From NCBI RefSeq assembly GCF_900101265.1, contig NZ_FMZS01000002.1:496001-560000 (forward strand): DNA of 64,000 nucleotides, written 5' to 3'. Position 1 is the stretch's first letter, and each line of letters begins with the position of its first letter. Position numbers and translations under genes: made by a program. Source of the DNA: Massilia sp. PDC64 (GTDB lineage Bacteria > Pseudomonadota > Gammaproteobacteria > Burkholderiales > Burkholderiaceae_D). The notes under the pieces are model-generated. The model ran no database searches. It saw only the letters and a program-made list of their open reading frames with translations, and was not told the origin of the DNA. Below are positions 51,337 through 60,709 of the stretch, in pieces.

Positions 51337-52517
51337 AGATCCTGCAGCGCTACTTCTTCGTCAACATCGCGCAAGCCGTCGCCTTCGTGCTCGTGGCCTT
51401 CCTGGGCCTCATCGCCTTCATGGACCTGACCCAGGAGCTGCCGTCGGTGGGCAAGGGCGGCTACATGATGCAGCACGCGATCCTGTACGTGCTGCTGCTC
51501 ATCCCCGGCCACGTGTACGAGGTGATGCCCGTCGCCGCGCTGATCGGCACCATCTACACGATGGCGCAGTTCGCGCAAAGCTCCGAATTCACGATCATGC
51601 GGGCGTCGTCGATGTCCACGCAGCAGGCCGGCATCATGCTGGCGAAGATCGGCGTGCTGTTCGTCGCCATCACCTTCCTGTTCGGCGAACTGATCGCGCC
51701 GCGCACGGCGCCCATCGCGGAACGCGTGCGCCTGTCCGCGAAAGGCGCCACGGTGTCGGCCGAATTCCGCTCCGGTATGTGGACCAAGGACACGGTGCAC
51801 ACGGGCGGCACGAAGGGGCCCGTGACGGGGTCGCGCTTCTTCAACGCGCGCCAGATCCGCCCGGACGGCCAGCTGATCGACGTGCGCCTGTACGAGTTCG
51901 ACAACAGCATGCGCATGCGCTCGCTGATCACGGCCGCCAGCGCCACATTCAGCGGCAACAGCACCTGGCGCCTGAAGGATGTCACGGAGACGCTGTTTTC
52001 CAATAGCCGCGAGCTGCCCGCGCCGGGCACGCCCATTCCGGCCGGCCAGACCATCCAGAGCACCTTCGGCCAGGACACGGCATCCGTCTCCACGCGCAAG
52101 GTCGCGAGCCTCGACCTCGTGTCCGAGATCACGCCGAAGATCCTGTCCGTGTCGCGTTCCGACCCGGAGCGGATGTCCGCCAACGAACTGGCCGTGTACA
52201 CGCGCCACCTGGCCGAGAACCGCCAGGAGACGGAGCGCTTCAAGATCGCGTTCTGGAAGAAGTTGTTCGACCCGCTGTCGATCTTCGTGCTGATGGCGCT
52301 CGCGCTGCCGTTCGGCTATCTGCACACGCGCAGCGGCGGCGTGAGCCTGAAGATCTTCATCGGCATCATGATCGGCGTGAGCTTCCTGCTGATTAACTCG
52401 TTGTTTTCGCACGTGGGCATGTTGTCGACCTGGCCGGCCTTCGTGACGGCGGCCGCGCCCAGCCTGCTGTTCCTGCTGCTGGCTGTCGGCGCCCTGCGCT
52501 GGGTGGAGAGACACTGA
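51333..52517 (+). CDS. lptG: LPS export permease LptG
   Basis: 394 aa partner of LptF with the same six-helix plus jellyroll layout: N-terminal helices (about 12-125), periplasmic domain to about 300, C-terminal helices with LFDPLSIFVLMALALPFGYLHTRSG. The start MKILQRYFFVNI and coupling-helix region SSEFTIMRASSMS are characteristic. ATG 51333 lies in the end of lptF; the stop overlaps the next start by one base. Confidence 0.95.
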   Translation: MKILQRYFFVNIAQAVAFVLVAFLGLIAFMDLTQELPSVGKGGYMMQHAILYVLLLIPGHVYEVMPVAALIGTIYTMAQFAQSSEFTIMRASSMSTQQAGIMLAKIGVLFVAITFLFGELIAPRTAPIAERVRLSAKGATVSAEFRSGMWTKDTVHTGGTKGPVTGSRFFNARQIRPDGQLIDVRLYEFDNSMRMRSLITAASATFSGNSTWRLKDVTETLFSNSRELPAPGTPIPAGQTIQSTFGQDTASVSTRKVASLDLVSEITPKILSVSRSDPERMSANELAVYTRHLAENRQETERFKIAFWKKLFDPLSIFVLMALALPFGYLHTRSGGVSLKIFIGIMIGVSFLLINSLFSHVGMLSTWPAFVTAAAPSLLFLLLAVGALRWVERH

Positions 52518-52888
52518 TGGAAAAAGCACTCGTATTGTTCGCCCACGGCGCCCGTGCCGCCGCCTGGGCCGCGCCGTTCCAGCGCCTGCGCGACCTGACC
52601 GCCGCGCGCCGTCCGGACTGCGCCGTGGCGCTCGCGTTCCTCGAACTGATGACGCCCAGCCTGCCGGACGAAGTCGGGGCCCAGGTGGCGCTCGGCGCGC
52701 GCGACATCACCATCGTCCCCGTGTTCCTGGGGCAGGGCGGCCACCTGCTGCGCGACCTGCCGCTGCTGCTGGACCAGCTGCGCGCCACCCATCCGCAGGT
52801 GACGTTCCGCACCGTCCCCGCCGTCGGCGAGGACCCCGCCGTGCTGGCGGCCATGGCCGCCTACTGTGCCGGGGCGGACGCCACCTGA
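52517..52888 (+). CDS. CbiX/SirB-type sirohydrochlorin chelatase-like protein
   Basis: 123 aa, short CbiX form. The chelatase His is in LVLFAHGAR and the second metal-binding motif is VPVFLGQGGHLLRDLP. CbiX/SirB inserts Co or Fe into sirohydrochlorin; with CobA and CysI encoded 6-11 kb away, iron insertion for siroheme is plausible, but the location in the lpt operon is not specific. Coupled to lptG (TGATG). The last 28 bases overlap the opposing membrane-protein gene. Confidence 0.82.
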   Translation: MEKALVLFAHGARAAAWAAPFQRLRDLTAARRPDCAVALAFLELMTPSLPDEVGAQVALGARDITIVPVFLGQGGHLLRDLPLLLDQLRATHPQVTFRTVPAVGEDPAVLAAMAAYCAGADAT

Positions 52889-54525
52889 GCCTTCCTGTCG
52901 ACCGTCACCGGACACATCTGGACCGGTGACGGCGTCGTCCCGATCGCCGCCGGATAGCGCTTGCAGCCGGCGGGGTCGAGCGTCAAGCCGTAACGGGCCA
53001 GGTTCTGCGTGGCCGCCTTGACCACGGCCTCGTCCTTCTCGACCTGGTCGCGGGGATCGGCGGCCAGCATCGCGTAATGCGGACCGGGCCGGCTCGCGAT
53101 CACGGACTGGATCCGCTCGAGGTAGGCGGGCGACTCGGGGAAGCCCGCGCCGAGCGAAATGACGCGCACCTCGCGCGGGACGAAGGTCGAGACCCAGCCC
53201 ATCGGCGGATCGCCGTGCGCGGTGAAGACGAGCGTCGACTCCGGATGTTCCATCGGCGGCAGCTGCGCGCTGAAACTCTTCTCGGCCCAGCCGGCGTGCC
53301 CCCACGTGATGAACGGATAGACGTAGAGCGACGTGAACAGCAGCATGCCGCCGGCCAGGTACGGGCCGACGCGCGGCCCGGTCAGGCGCGGCACCAGCAC
53401 CCATACCATCAGCGGTCCCAGCAGTTCGATGGGCACCAGGTAGCGGTAGATGCTGAACAGCTTCAGCCACACGAGATAGCCGACGATCCCGAACAGCAGC
53501 AGGAAGCGCGCGCGCGGCGCCAGGCGCTCGGCGGGCGCGCCGCCGCGCACCGTGTCGTACAGCCAGCGCGCGAGGAATGCGAGGGCCAGCGCGTACAGCA
53601 GCGGCACGATCGCCTGCTTGAACGGCAGTTCCGAGACGCGGGCGAATTCCCGGGTGAACACGAACGGCCAGAACAGGGCTTCCAGCGCACCGTGCGGCAG
53701 GTGGTCCGTGTCCATGACGGCGACCTGCTGCGCCAGGGGGCTCTTGAAGATGCTGTTAAATTGCGGGAACAGCGGATTGCCGAACGTCTTCCACATCCGC
53801 CACCACCACGGCCCGGCCGACATCGCGACACCGGCCAGCGTGCCGCACCCGTACGTGAAGGCCGCCGCGATCCCCCGGCCGAACGTGGCGGGCACCGCCA
53901 GCAGCGCGACGCACAGCGCGAGCGCATACGACGCATTGGTGAGCTTCAGCCCGGCGCCCAATCCCATCACGACGCCCGCCAATAGCAGCGTGGCGACGGC
54001 GCCGTTCGACAGGGCCTGCAGCCGGTCCCAGCCGCGCATCACGATGCACAGCGAGGCGAGGATGAACAGGGCGCTCAGGTTGTCGCCCATCGTATTGCCG
54101 ACCTGCGACAGGAAGCTGGGGCCGCACATGCCCGCGAGGGCCAGCAGGATGCACAGGCGGATGTCGGCCTTGTCCCGGGGCAGGACGAGGCGCGCGAGCG
54201 CCAGCAGCAGGATGAAGTTGAGTCCATGGACGAAACCCATCACGAACCCGACGGCCCGGCCCGGCAGCCACTGGTTCAGCAGGTAATAGGGGACGTCGAT
54301 CGCCGGATTGAAATAGCTTTGCCAATTCCCGGCCGCCATGTCCATGTGCAGCCGGTCATTGAACAGGGCGTAGGGGTTGTACCAGTGGTAATTGCGCAGA
54401 TCCCAGTTTTCGTCCTGGCCGAGCCACACGGAGAGCAGGCCGAACAGGACAGGGACGAGCACCGACATGAGCACGGGGGCGCGCTCGTGCCGCAGGAATG
54501 CGGTACAGCGATTCAGAAAACGCAT
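52861..54525 (-). CDS. multipass membrane protein, glycosyltransferase (GT-C)-like
   Basis: 554 aa with about 10-11 transmembrane helices in the first 430 residues and a C-terminal soluble part with three cysteines. An acidic motif follows TM1 in the first outside loop (GQDENWDLRNYHWYNPYAL), the usual position of the catalytic Asp/Glu in lipid-phosphate-sugar GT-C enzymes. It could transfer a sugar to a lipid or envelope glycan; no substrate can be named. No neighbours for a polysaccharide pathway are nearby. Tail-to-tail with the CbiX-like gene. Confidence 0.7.
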   Translation of the reverse strand: MRFLNRCTAFLRHERAPVLMSVLVPVLFGLLSVWLGQDENWDLRNYHWYNPYALFNDRLHMDMAAGNWQSYFNPAIDVPYYLLNQWLPGRAVGFVMGFVHGLNFILLLALARLVLPRDKADIRLCILLALAGMCGPSFLSQVGNTMGDNLSALFILASLCIVMRGWDRLQALSNGAVATLLLAGVVMGLGAGLKLTNASYALALCVALLAVPATFGRGIAAAFTYGCGTLAGVAMSAGPWWWRMWKTFGNPLFPQFNSIFKSPLAQQVAVMDTDHLPHGALEALFWPFVFTREFARVSELPFKQAIVPLLYALALAFLARWLYDTVRGGAPAERLAPRARFLLLFGIVGYLVWLKLFSIYRYLVPIELLGPLMVWVLVPRLTGPRVGPYLAGGMLLFTSLYVYPFITWGHAGWAEKSFSAQLPPMEHPESTLVFTAHGDPPMGWVSTFVPREVRVISLGAGFPESPAYLERIQSVIASRPGPHYAMLAADPRDQVEKDEAVVKAATQNLARYGLTLDPAGCKRYPAAIGTTPSPVQMCPVTVDRKAQVASAPAQ

Positions 54526-54866
54526 GTTGATCCTTCAGGTGTATCGGTAAATCGTGTGAAGCGGTGAACAGGACAGCCCGCAAAGGGCGCTGGGATGCAG
54601 GTGCGGGGGGATGCCAAACTGTTGCTCCAAAGATTATAACTGCTCGCGGGCATGGCCGATTCGGCAAGCTGGCGGGTTCGATATCTCTGTTGTAACCGTT
54701 GAATTTATTCCTGCCAATTTCATTGCGCTGGTAGAAATGTTCCGTTGGTTTACGCGCGTCTTTACTCGCGAAAAGTAATTTCCCCATTGAATTTATGTTT
54801 TCCATGGGGAATCATATGCGAATGGGGTAGCCACACTCCCGCAACCCGCCATCGATCATCGACGCC
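54526..54866. other. intergenic gap before the DUF4214 repeat protein
   Basis: 341 bases between divergent genes, AT-rich in its second half. It carries an 8-bp inverted repeat TTCCCCAT (54780-54787) / ATGGGGAA (54804-54811) with a 16-base spacer, about 55 bases before the DUF4214 gene. No coding frame and no clear sigma-70 promoter were seen. Confidence 0.5.
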
Positions 54867-57800
54867 ATGACCACTCCCACGACCTCCCTCTACGTCCGTC
54901 CGGGCCAGGCCAGCTCGACCTGGAGCTATGCCGGCGCCACGCTGCCGTCCGGCGCCTCGACTTCCGCCGTCACCGCCGTTGCCTTCGATGCGTCCAGCAG
55001 CCTGGGCCAGGCATTCGCGCGCGGCGACATGCAGTACAGCCAGGACAACGGCCGGACGTGGCTCACCTACACGATGCCGGTCGACGGGCAGGGTGCGTAC
55101 GTCGCGACGGCCGGCACGCTGTGGCGCTTCCAGGATCGCCTGGCCGGCGACGCGTCGACGCCGGACACGTTCGGCGTCCACTACAGGCTGGCGGACGGCA
55201 GCGTCGTCACGGCCGAGGACATCGTGTACCCGGACAACCAGCCCGTGGGCATCGTCGGCGGCGACGGCATCGTGTTCACCACCGCGCACGCGGGCGACAT
55301 CGTCGACGTCGTGGCCGGGATCGATACGGGCGACCTGACGGGCGGCCGCTGGGTGATCGAGAGCCAGTCGCAGCCGGGCCTGTTCGGCATCAGCTACAAT
55401 CCCGCCGTCGACACGGCTGCCCGGCTGGTGGTGGCCGACGCGAGCCAGCTGCCGGCCGGCGGCCTGTCGGCCGCGGTGACCGTGCACTACTACGACCGCT
55501 ACCAGGTCGACGGCAACGGCAACCCGCTCCCGAACACGGGCGTCTCGCAGGTCCTCACCTATGCGGTGGAAGACGGCGCGACGGACGGCCTGCCCGGCCT
55601 GGCCAACGAATCGAAAGCGGGCGCCGCGCTGGACGCGTGGGCGTCCGCGCCGGCGCTTGCCACCCTGTCGGGCGGCGGCGTCGTCGCCGTCTGGCAGGGC
55701 CAGGGCGCGGGCCTGTGGGCGCAGCTGCGCGACACGGCGGGTAATCCGCTGGGCGCCGCGTTCGCGCTCACGCCCAATGGCGATGCCAGTGCCGAAGGCC
55801 AGCCGGCCGTCGCCGCGCTGTCCGGCGGCCGCTTCGTCGTCGCCTACACGTTGAACGACGGCGGCGCGAACAAGATCGCGTACCGCGTCGTCGACGCCGG
55901 CGGCAGCGCCGGCGCGGAGCACGTGCTCGACACCGGCGCGTCGGGCGACGCCGCCATGCCGGCCGTGGCGACGCTCGCCGACGGGTCGTTCGCCATCGGC
56001 TGGCGCAGCGGCGCGGCCGTGCACGTCCAGCAGGCCGCTGCGGACGGCACCCCCGCCGGCGCGCAGCAGGTCTACAATGCCCTCGGTTCGGCCTACAGCC
56101 CCGCGCTGGCCGCGCTGGCGGACGGCGGCTACGTCGTGTCGTGGGGCGAGATCAACGACGGCAACGTCTACGCCGCATTGAGCCGCGCCCCGGCATCCGT
56201 GTTCGTCGCGAGCGGCGACGGCTACGCGGCCAGCACGACGACGGCCGCGCCGCTGCCGCACGTGGCGGCGCTCGCGGGCGGCGGCTTCGTCGTCGCGTGG
56301 GACAGCTATGCGAACGACCCGTGGGGCTTCGCGAACAGCGATATCTTCTTCCAGCGCTTCGACGCCGCCGGCCATGCCGTGGGCGCCGTCACGCAGGCCA
56401 ACGTGGCATCGGGCGGCGGACATTACGACGCCGACGTCGCGGCCCTGTCCGACGGTTCCTTCCTCGTCGCGTGGCAGGGCGCGGACGGCGACGGCAACGG
56501 TATTTTCGGCCGCCGGTTCGACGGCGACGGCAACGCCATCGACAGCCAGGAATTCGGCATCAGCCAGCTGCGCAGCGGCGACCAGGCCAGCCCGGACGTG
56601 ACGGCGCTGGCCGGCGGCGGCTTCGCCGGCGCGTGGATCGATACGAGCGTGTCCGGCACGGCCGGTGTCGAGATGCGCGTGCTGCCGGGCGTGGCCCCGG
56701 CAGCGGTGCCGGCGAGCGTGCCGGCACCCACGCCTGCGCCCGCACCCGCGCCTGCACCCGCGCCTGCACCCGCTCCCGCACCCGCTCCCGCACCCGCGCC
56801 TGCACCTGCGCCAGCACCCGCACCCGCGCCTGCACCTGCACCTGCGCCTGCGCCTGCACCGGTCGGGAGTCCGCCGGCCGCCGGCACGTCGACGGCGCTG
56901 TCGAAAGTGGCCAGCGTGGCCATGACCAACAGCACGCACGTGCTGGCGGCCGTGGCGGGCGAGAGCAAGGTGGCGGGGACTGCCGGCGTCGACACGCTCG
57001 TGTACACGACCGCGCGCGCCGGCGCGACCATCGTCGCGGACAACGGCGTCGTGTCCGTGAAGGATGCCGTCGGCAACCACGCGACGCTGACGGGCGTCGA
57101 GCGCCTCCAGTTCAGCGACGGCATGGTGGCGCTGGACGTGAACGGCAACGCGGGCGAAGCGTATCGCCTGTACCAGGCCGCGCTGGGACGCACGCCGGAC
57201 AAGTCCGGCCTCGGCTTCTGGATCGACGCGCTGGACAAGGGCGCGCCCCTGGCGCAGGCCGCTTCCGGCTTCATCGGCAGCGCCGAGTTCGGCAAGCTGT
57301 ACGGCACCAACGTGAGCGACACGCAATTCGTGCAGGCCCTGTACCAGAACGTGCTGCACCGCGCGCCGGATGCCGCGGGCTATGCGTTCTGGACCGATGC
57401 CCTGCATTCGACGTCGCGCGCGGACGTCCTCGTCGGTTTCAGCGAGAGCGCGGAGAACAAGGCCCAGGTCGCCAACAGCATCAAGAACGGCATCGATTAC
57501 GTGGCGCCGGCCGGCGGCACCCTGTCGGGCTCGGGCGCGCTGAAGATGGCCAACGTCGCGTTCAACGGCAATACCCACGTGCAGCAGGCCGTGGCGGGCG
57601 ACAGCAAGGTGACGGGGAGCACCGGCGTGGACACGCTCGCGTACACGACCGCGCGCGCCGGCGCGACCATCGTCGCGGACAACGGCGTCGTGTCCGTGAA
57701 GGACGCCGTCGGTAACCACGCGACGCTGACGGGCGTCGAGCGCCTCCAGTTCAGCGACGGCATGGTGGCGCTGGACGTGAACGGCAACGCGGGCGAAGCG

Positions 57801-58154
57801 TACCGCCTGTACCAGGCCGCGCTGGGCCGCACGCCGGACAAGACGGGGCTCGGTTTCTGGATCGACGCGCTGGACAAGGGCACGTCGTTGACGCAGGCCG
57901 CGTCCGGTTTCATCGGCAGCGCCGAGTTCGGCAAGCTGTACGGCACCAACGTGAGCGACGCGCAGTTCGTGGAGGCCCTGTACCAGAACGTGCTGCACCG
58001 CGCGCCGGACGCCGCCGGCTATGCCTTCTGGACGGACGCCCTGCATTCGACGTCGCGCGCGGACGTCCTCGTCGGTTTCAGCGAGAGCACGGAAAACCAG
58101 GTGCAGGTCATCGGCAGCATCCAGAACGGCATCGACTACCTGCACTGGGGCTGA
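54867..58154 (+). CDS. large DUF4214 repeat protein, putative secreted/adhesive
   Basis: 1095 aa, no Cys-rich regions, acidic, no N-terminal signal peptide. Residues about 230-600 hold repeated beta segments of the type LSGGGVVAVWQG / LSDGSFLVAWQG with Asp/Gly turns, probably a beta-propeller. Residues about 620-667 are an Ala-Pro repeat linker. The C-terminus is a tandem pair of about 213-residue units (from about 682 and 895), each with a short beta part (STGVDTLAYTTARAGATI) and a DUF4214 domain (GEAYRLYQAALGRTPDKTG). DUF4214 is frequent in secreted, often type I-exported, proteins, which suits the missing signal peptide. No clear ribosome site. Confidence 0.8.
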   Translation: MTTPTTSLYVRPGQASSTWSYAGATLPSGASTSAVTAVAFDASSSLGQAFARGDMQYSQDNGRTWLTYTMPVDGQGAYVATAGTLWRFQDRLAGDASTPDTFGVHYRLADGSVVTAEDIVYPDNQPVGIVGGDGIVFTTAHAGDIVDVVAGIDTGDLTGGRWVIESQSQPGLFGISYNPAVDTAARLVVADASQLPAGGLSAAVTVHYYDRYQVDGNGNPLPNTGVSQVLTYAVEDGATDGLPGLANESKAGAALDAWASAPALATLSGGGVVAVWQGQGAGLWAQLRDTAGNPLGAAFALTPNGDASAEGQPAVAALSGGRFVVAYTLNDGGANKIAYRVVDAGGSAGAEHVLDTGASGDAAMPAVATLADGSFAIGWRSGAAVHVQQAAADGTPAGAQQVYNALGSAYSPALAALADGGYVVSWGEINDGNVYAALSRAPASVFVASGDGYAASTTTAAPLPHVAALAGGGFVVAWDSYANDPWGFANSDIFFQRFDAAGHAVGAVTQANVASGGGHYDADVAALSDGSFLVAWQGADGDGNGIFGRRFDGDGNAIDSQEFGISQLRSGDQASPDVTALAGGGFAGAWIDTSVSGTAGVEMRVLPGVAPAAVPASVPAPTPAPAPAPAPAPAPAPAPAPAPAPAPAPAPAPAPAPAPAPAPAPVGSPPAAGTSTALSKVASVAMTNSTHVLAAVAGESKVAGTAGVDTLVYTTARAGATIVADNGVVSVKDAVGNHATLTGVERLQFSDGMVALDVNGNAGEAYRLYQAALGRTPDKSGLGFWIDALDKGAPLAQAASGFIGSAEFGKLYGTNVSDTQFVQALYQNVLHRAPDAAGYAFWTDALHSTSRADVLVGFSESAENKAQVANSIKNGIDYVAPAGGTLSGSGALKMANVAFNGNTHVQQAVAGDSKVTGSTGVDTLAYTTARAGATIVADNGVVSVKDAVGNHATLTGVERLQFSDGMVALDVNGNAGEAYRLYQAALGRTPDKTGLGFWIDALDKGTSLTQAASGFIGSAEFGKLYGTNVSDAQFVEALYQNVLHRAPDAAGYAFWTDALHSTSRADVLVGFSESTENQVQVIGSIQNGIDYLHWG
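56725..56868 (+). repeat. Ala-Pro-encoding low-complexity repeat
   Basis: About 24 tandem copies of a 6-base unit (GCNCCN/GCACCC type) encoding (Ala-Pro)n within the DUF4214 gene. In-frame length changes by slippage are likely. Confidence 0.85.
56910..57520 (+). repeat. DUF4214 tandem unit 1
   Basis: First copy of a tandem duplication with a 639-base (213-residue) period. Long stretches, such as the region around 57000-57200, are nearly identical to unit 2 at the DNA level. Confidence 0.85.
57549..58151 (+). repeat. DUF4214 tandem unit 2
   Basis: Second copy, offset 639 bases from unit 1. Differences are few and concentrated at the unit start (ALKMANVAFNGNTHV versus ALSKVASVAMTNSTHV) and in a handful of third positions. 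Confidence 0.85.
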
Positions 58155-58213
58155 GCGAACGAAGTTTGTCGCGCGTCATGGCTATCGGCAGAGGGAAGCC
58201 GGAGACTGCTGCG

Positions 58214-58627
58214 ATGTCCAGCAAGCTCGCCTCCCTGTTCGCCCGCCTGCGCGCGGCCTTGCCGCCGATGCCCCCGATGCCGCGCGCATGGGTGGAATTG
58301 CGCTGCGCCCGCCGCCTCGACCGCCTCGCGGGCCGCCTGCAGCGCATGCACGCACGCATCGCGCGCATGCAGGATCACCTGACGGACGCCGCCGCACCAG
58401 GCGGTCCCGCGTCCGATGCGGATGGCGCATTACGGCGCATGCTGGCCGGCCTGCGCGCGGAACTGGCGCGCATGCGCTGCGACCTCGCGCTATGGCATGT
58501 GCGCGAATGCGGGGGAAGAAGCGGGGCGCGGCTGGCGACGGCGCTGGCGCGCCTGAACCGCATCGCGGTGGATACGCATGCGGCCGCGCAGAGGCTCGAG
58601 GCCGAGCTGGAGGCGCGGGCGCGCTGA
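58214..58627 (+). CDS. small Arg-rich helical protein, unknown
   Basis: 137 aa, soluble, with no signal peptide. Strongly helical and very rich in Arg, Ala and Leu (RRLDRLAGRLQRMHARIARMQDHL), consistent with a coiled coil. No family recognised. The ATG at 58214 follows GGAGA at 58201-58205; upstream TTG/ATG alternatives (58166, 58178) lack one. It lies 60 bases after the DUF4214 gene on the same strand and is two bases from the convergent cobA, so it could be co-transcribed with the repeat protein. Codon bias fits the genome, but function is unknown. Confidence 0.55.
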   Translation: MSSKLASLFARLRAALPPMPPMPRAWVELRCARRLDRLAGRLQRMHARIARMQDHLTDAAAPGGPASDADGALRRMLAGLRAELARMRCDLALWHVRECGGRSGARLATALARLNRIAVDTHAAAQRLEAELEARAR

Positions 58628-58628
58628 A

Positions 58629-59348
58629 TCAGAGGGTCTGATGCGGCCGGTGCGCCATCGCTTCGCCGATCATGACGAGCACGGGACCGTGCGCCACGTC
58701 GAGGCCATGCGCCAGGTCGGACAACGTGAGCCGGCGCACGCGCTGGTCCGCGCGGCTGCAGTTTTCCACGACGACGACGGGCAGGTCCGGCCTGCGGCCT
58801 TCGGCCAGCAGGCGTTCCGCCGTGGCCGCCGCTTCGCGCCCGCCCATGTATTGCACGAGCGTGTCCGTTTCGGGAAGAGCAGGGTGGTCGGGCTGGTCCG
58901 GCGCCGTGCTGGACGTGAAGAAGGCGACGCTGCGCGCCACGCCGCGCTTGGTCAGCGGCTGCAGCGTTGCGGCGGCGGCGGCGACGGCCGTCGTGATCCC
59001 GGGGACGACTTCGACCTCGATGCCCGCTTCCTCGAGCGCGCGGAGTTCTTCGTCGGCGCGGCCGAACAGCATCGGATCGCCGCCTTTCAGGCGCACGACG
59101 CGCTGGTAGCGCCGGGCCGCTTCGACGAGTTTTTCATTGATGACGGTTTGCGCCGTGGAGCGCTGGCCGGAGCGCTTGCCGACGGGGATCAGCTCGGCCT
59201 GTTTGCACAGGTCCAGCATCTCGGGGGTGACGAGGGCGTCGTACAGCACGACCTCCGCCTCCCCGAGCAGGCGTGCCCCGCGAACGGTGATGAGATCAGC
59301 AGCGCCGGGACCGGCTCCAACCAGATAAACTTTTCCCAACGCCGCCAT
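58629..59348 (-). CDS. cobA: uroporphyrinogen-III C-methyltransferase
   Basis: 239 aa SUMT. It methylates uroporphyrinogen III twice with SAM to precorrin-2, the siroheme precursor. Signature motifs: VYLVGAGPGAADLITVRGARLL at the start, YDALVTPEML, VRLKGGDPMLFGRADEE and GITTAVAAAA. Single-domain, without the CysG oxidase/ferrochelatase part. It closes the sulfate-reduction operon, which suits siroheme supply to the CysI reductase. Confidence 0.94.
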   Translation of the reverse strand: MAALGKVYLVGAGPGAADLITVRGARLLGEAEVVLYDALVTPEMLDLCKQAELIPVGKRSGQRSTAQTVINEKLVEAARRYQRVVRLKGGDPMLFGRADEELRALEEAGIEVEVVPGITTAVAAAAATLQPLTKRGVARSVAFFTSSTAPDQPDHPALPETDTLVQYMGGREAAATAERLLAEGRRPDLPVVVVENCSRADQRVRRLTLSDLAHGLDVAHGPVLVMIGEAMAHRPHQTL

Positions 59349-59368
59349 GGATCCCTTTCGTTCGTTTG

Positions 59369-60709
59369 TTACGCGTCAATACGGATCATACCCGCTGCGA
59401 CCGTCTGATGGGTAACTTCATCGATGAGGATGAAGGCGCCCGTTGCGCGGATCGCATCGTAGGCATCGGCAGCCAGCGGCTGCTGCACGACCAGTTCGAT
59501 CTGCGCGATGTCGTTCAGCTTCAAGCCTTCGGCCGGGTTGTCGACGGTGCGGCGTTGCTGCGTGTTGACGTCCAGGACGGAGTCGATGGACTTCACCTTG
59601 GCCATCGTCTGGCGGGTGCCGTGCTTGATCCAGTACTTGCGGCGCACGTCCAGGGGTTCGTCGGCCATCCAGCACACGTCCGCCTTTACCTGCTTGAGCA
59701 GGGTGGCCGGTTGCTCGGCCGGGGCCAGCACGTCGCCGCGCGAGATGTCCACGTACTCGTTCAACGTGATGGTGACCGACTGGCCGGCGACGGCCTGCTG
59801 CAGCGGACCGTCGAACGTGAGGATTTCCTTCACGGTGGCGCTGTGGCCGGACGGCTGCACGACGAGTTTGTCGCCCACGGCGACCTTGCCCGACTCGATG
59901 CGGCCCATGTAGCCGCGGAAGTCGTTGGCTTCGTGGCCGTTGTGGCGCGCGACCAGCTGCACGGGGAAGCGGAACGGGGCGGCGTGCGTCTCGTCGTAAA
60001 CGGACAGGCCTTCCAGCAGCTCGATCAGCGTGGGGCCTTCGTACCACGGCATGTTGTCGCCGCGCTCGACGACGTTGTCGCCGGCCAGGGCCGACAGCGG
60101 GATCGCCGTGATGTCCTTCAGGCCCAGCGTGTCCGCGAACTTGGTGTATTCCGCGACGATGCGGTCGTACACGGTGCGGTCGTAGTTCACGAGGTCCATC
60201 TTGTTGACGGCGACGATCACGTGCTCGATCTGCAGCAGCTTGGCGATGGTCGAGTGGCGCTTCGTCTGCACCAGCAGTTCCACCGAGCCGTCTTCACCCA
60301 GCTTCACCTTCGACACGTCGACGAGAATGATGACGGCGTCCGCGGTCGACGCGCCCGTCACCATGTTGCGGGTGTACTGCTCGTGGCCCGGGGTGTCGGC
60401 GATGATGAACTTGCGCTTCGGCGTGGCGAAGTAGCGGTACGCGACGTCGATCGTGATGCCTTGTTCGCGCTCGGCTTCCAGGCCGTCCGTCAGCAGCGAC
60501 AGGTCGATCGTGTCGCCCACGGTGCGCTTGTGCTTGGAGCGCGACACGGCGGCCAGCTGGTCGGCGAAGATGCCCTTGCTGTCGAACAGCAGGCGGCCGA
60601 TCAGGGTGCTCTTGCCGTCGTCGACGGAGCCGGCGGTGATGAAACGCAGCAGACCGGCCTGGCCGCTCTGGTCGTCGTTGTGGTTCAGTTTCTCAGTCAT
60701 GGCGTTCAT
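59369..60709 (-). CDS. cysN: sulfate adenylyltransferase subunit 1
   Basis: 446 aa GTPase subunit of ATP sulfurylase, of the EF-Tu-like fold. GTP-binding motifs: GSVDDGKSTLIGRL (P-loop), DTPGHEQYTRNM (G3) and NKMDLV (G4). It drives formation of APS from ATP and sulfate with CysD. No APS-kinase extension (CysC) is fused to the C-terminus. The ATG overlaps the cysD stop by one base (TGATG); a Met three codons later is an alternative. Confidence 0.96.
   Translation of the reverse strand: MNAMTEKLNHNDDQSGQAGLLRFITAGSVDDGKSTLIGRLLFDSKGIFADQLAAVSRSKHKRTVGDTIDLSLLTDGLEAEREQGITIDVAYRYFATPKRKFIIADTPGHEQYTRNMVTGASTADAVIILVDVSKVKLGEDGSVELLVQTKRHSTIAKLLQIEHVIVAVNKMDLVNYDRTVYDRIVAEYTKFADTLGLKDITAIPLSALAGDNVVERGDNMPWYEGPTLIELLEGLSVYDETHAAPFRFPVQLVARHNGHEANDFRGYMGRIESGKVAVGDKLVVQPSGHSATVKEILTFDGPLQQAVAGQSVTITLNEYVDISRGDVLAPAEQPATLLKQVKADVCWMADEPLDVRRKYWIKHGTRQTMAKVKSIDSVLDVNTQQRRTVDNPAEGLKLNDIAQIELVVQQPLAADAYDAIRATGAFILIDEVTHQTVAAGMIRIDA

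Noticed and set aside
56725..56868. Regular short-period repeat that could suggest a CRISPR or minisatellite array
   Set aside because: The period is 6 bases with no unique spacers and it encodes an in-frame Ala-Pro linker.
54762..58145. 1127-codon minus-strand frame with Arg/Gly/Val repeats
   Set aside because: It is the antisense of the repeat-rich DUF4214 gene; its repeats merely reflect that duplication.
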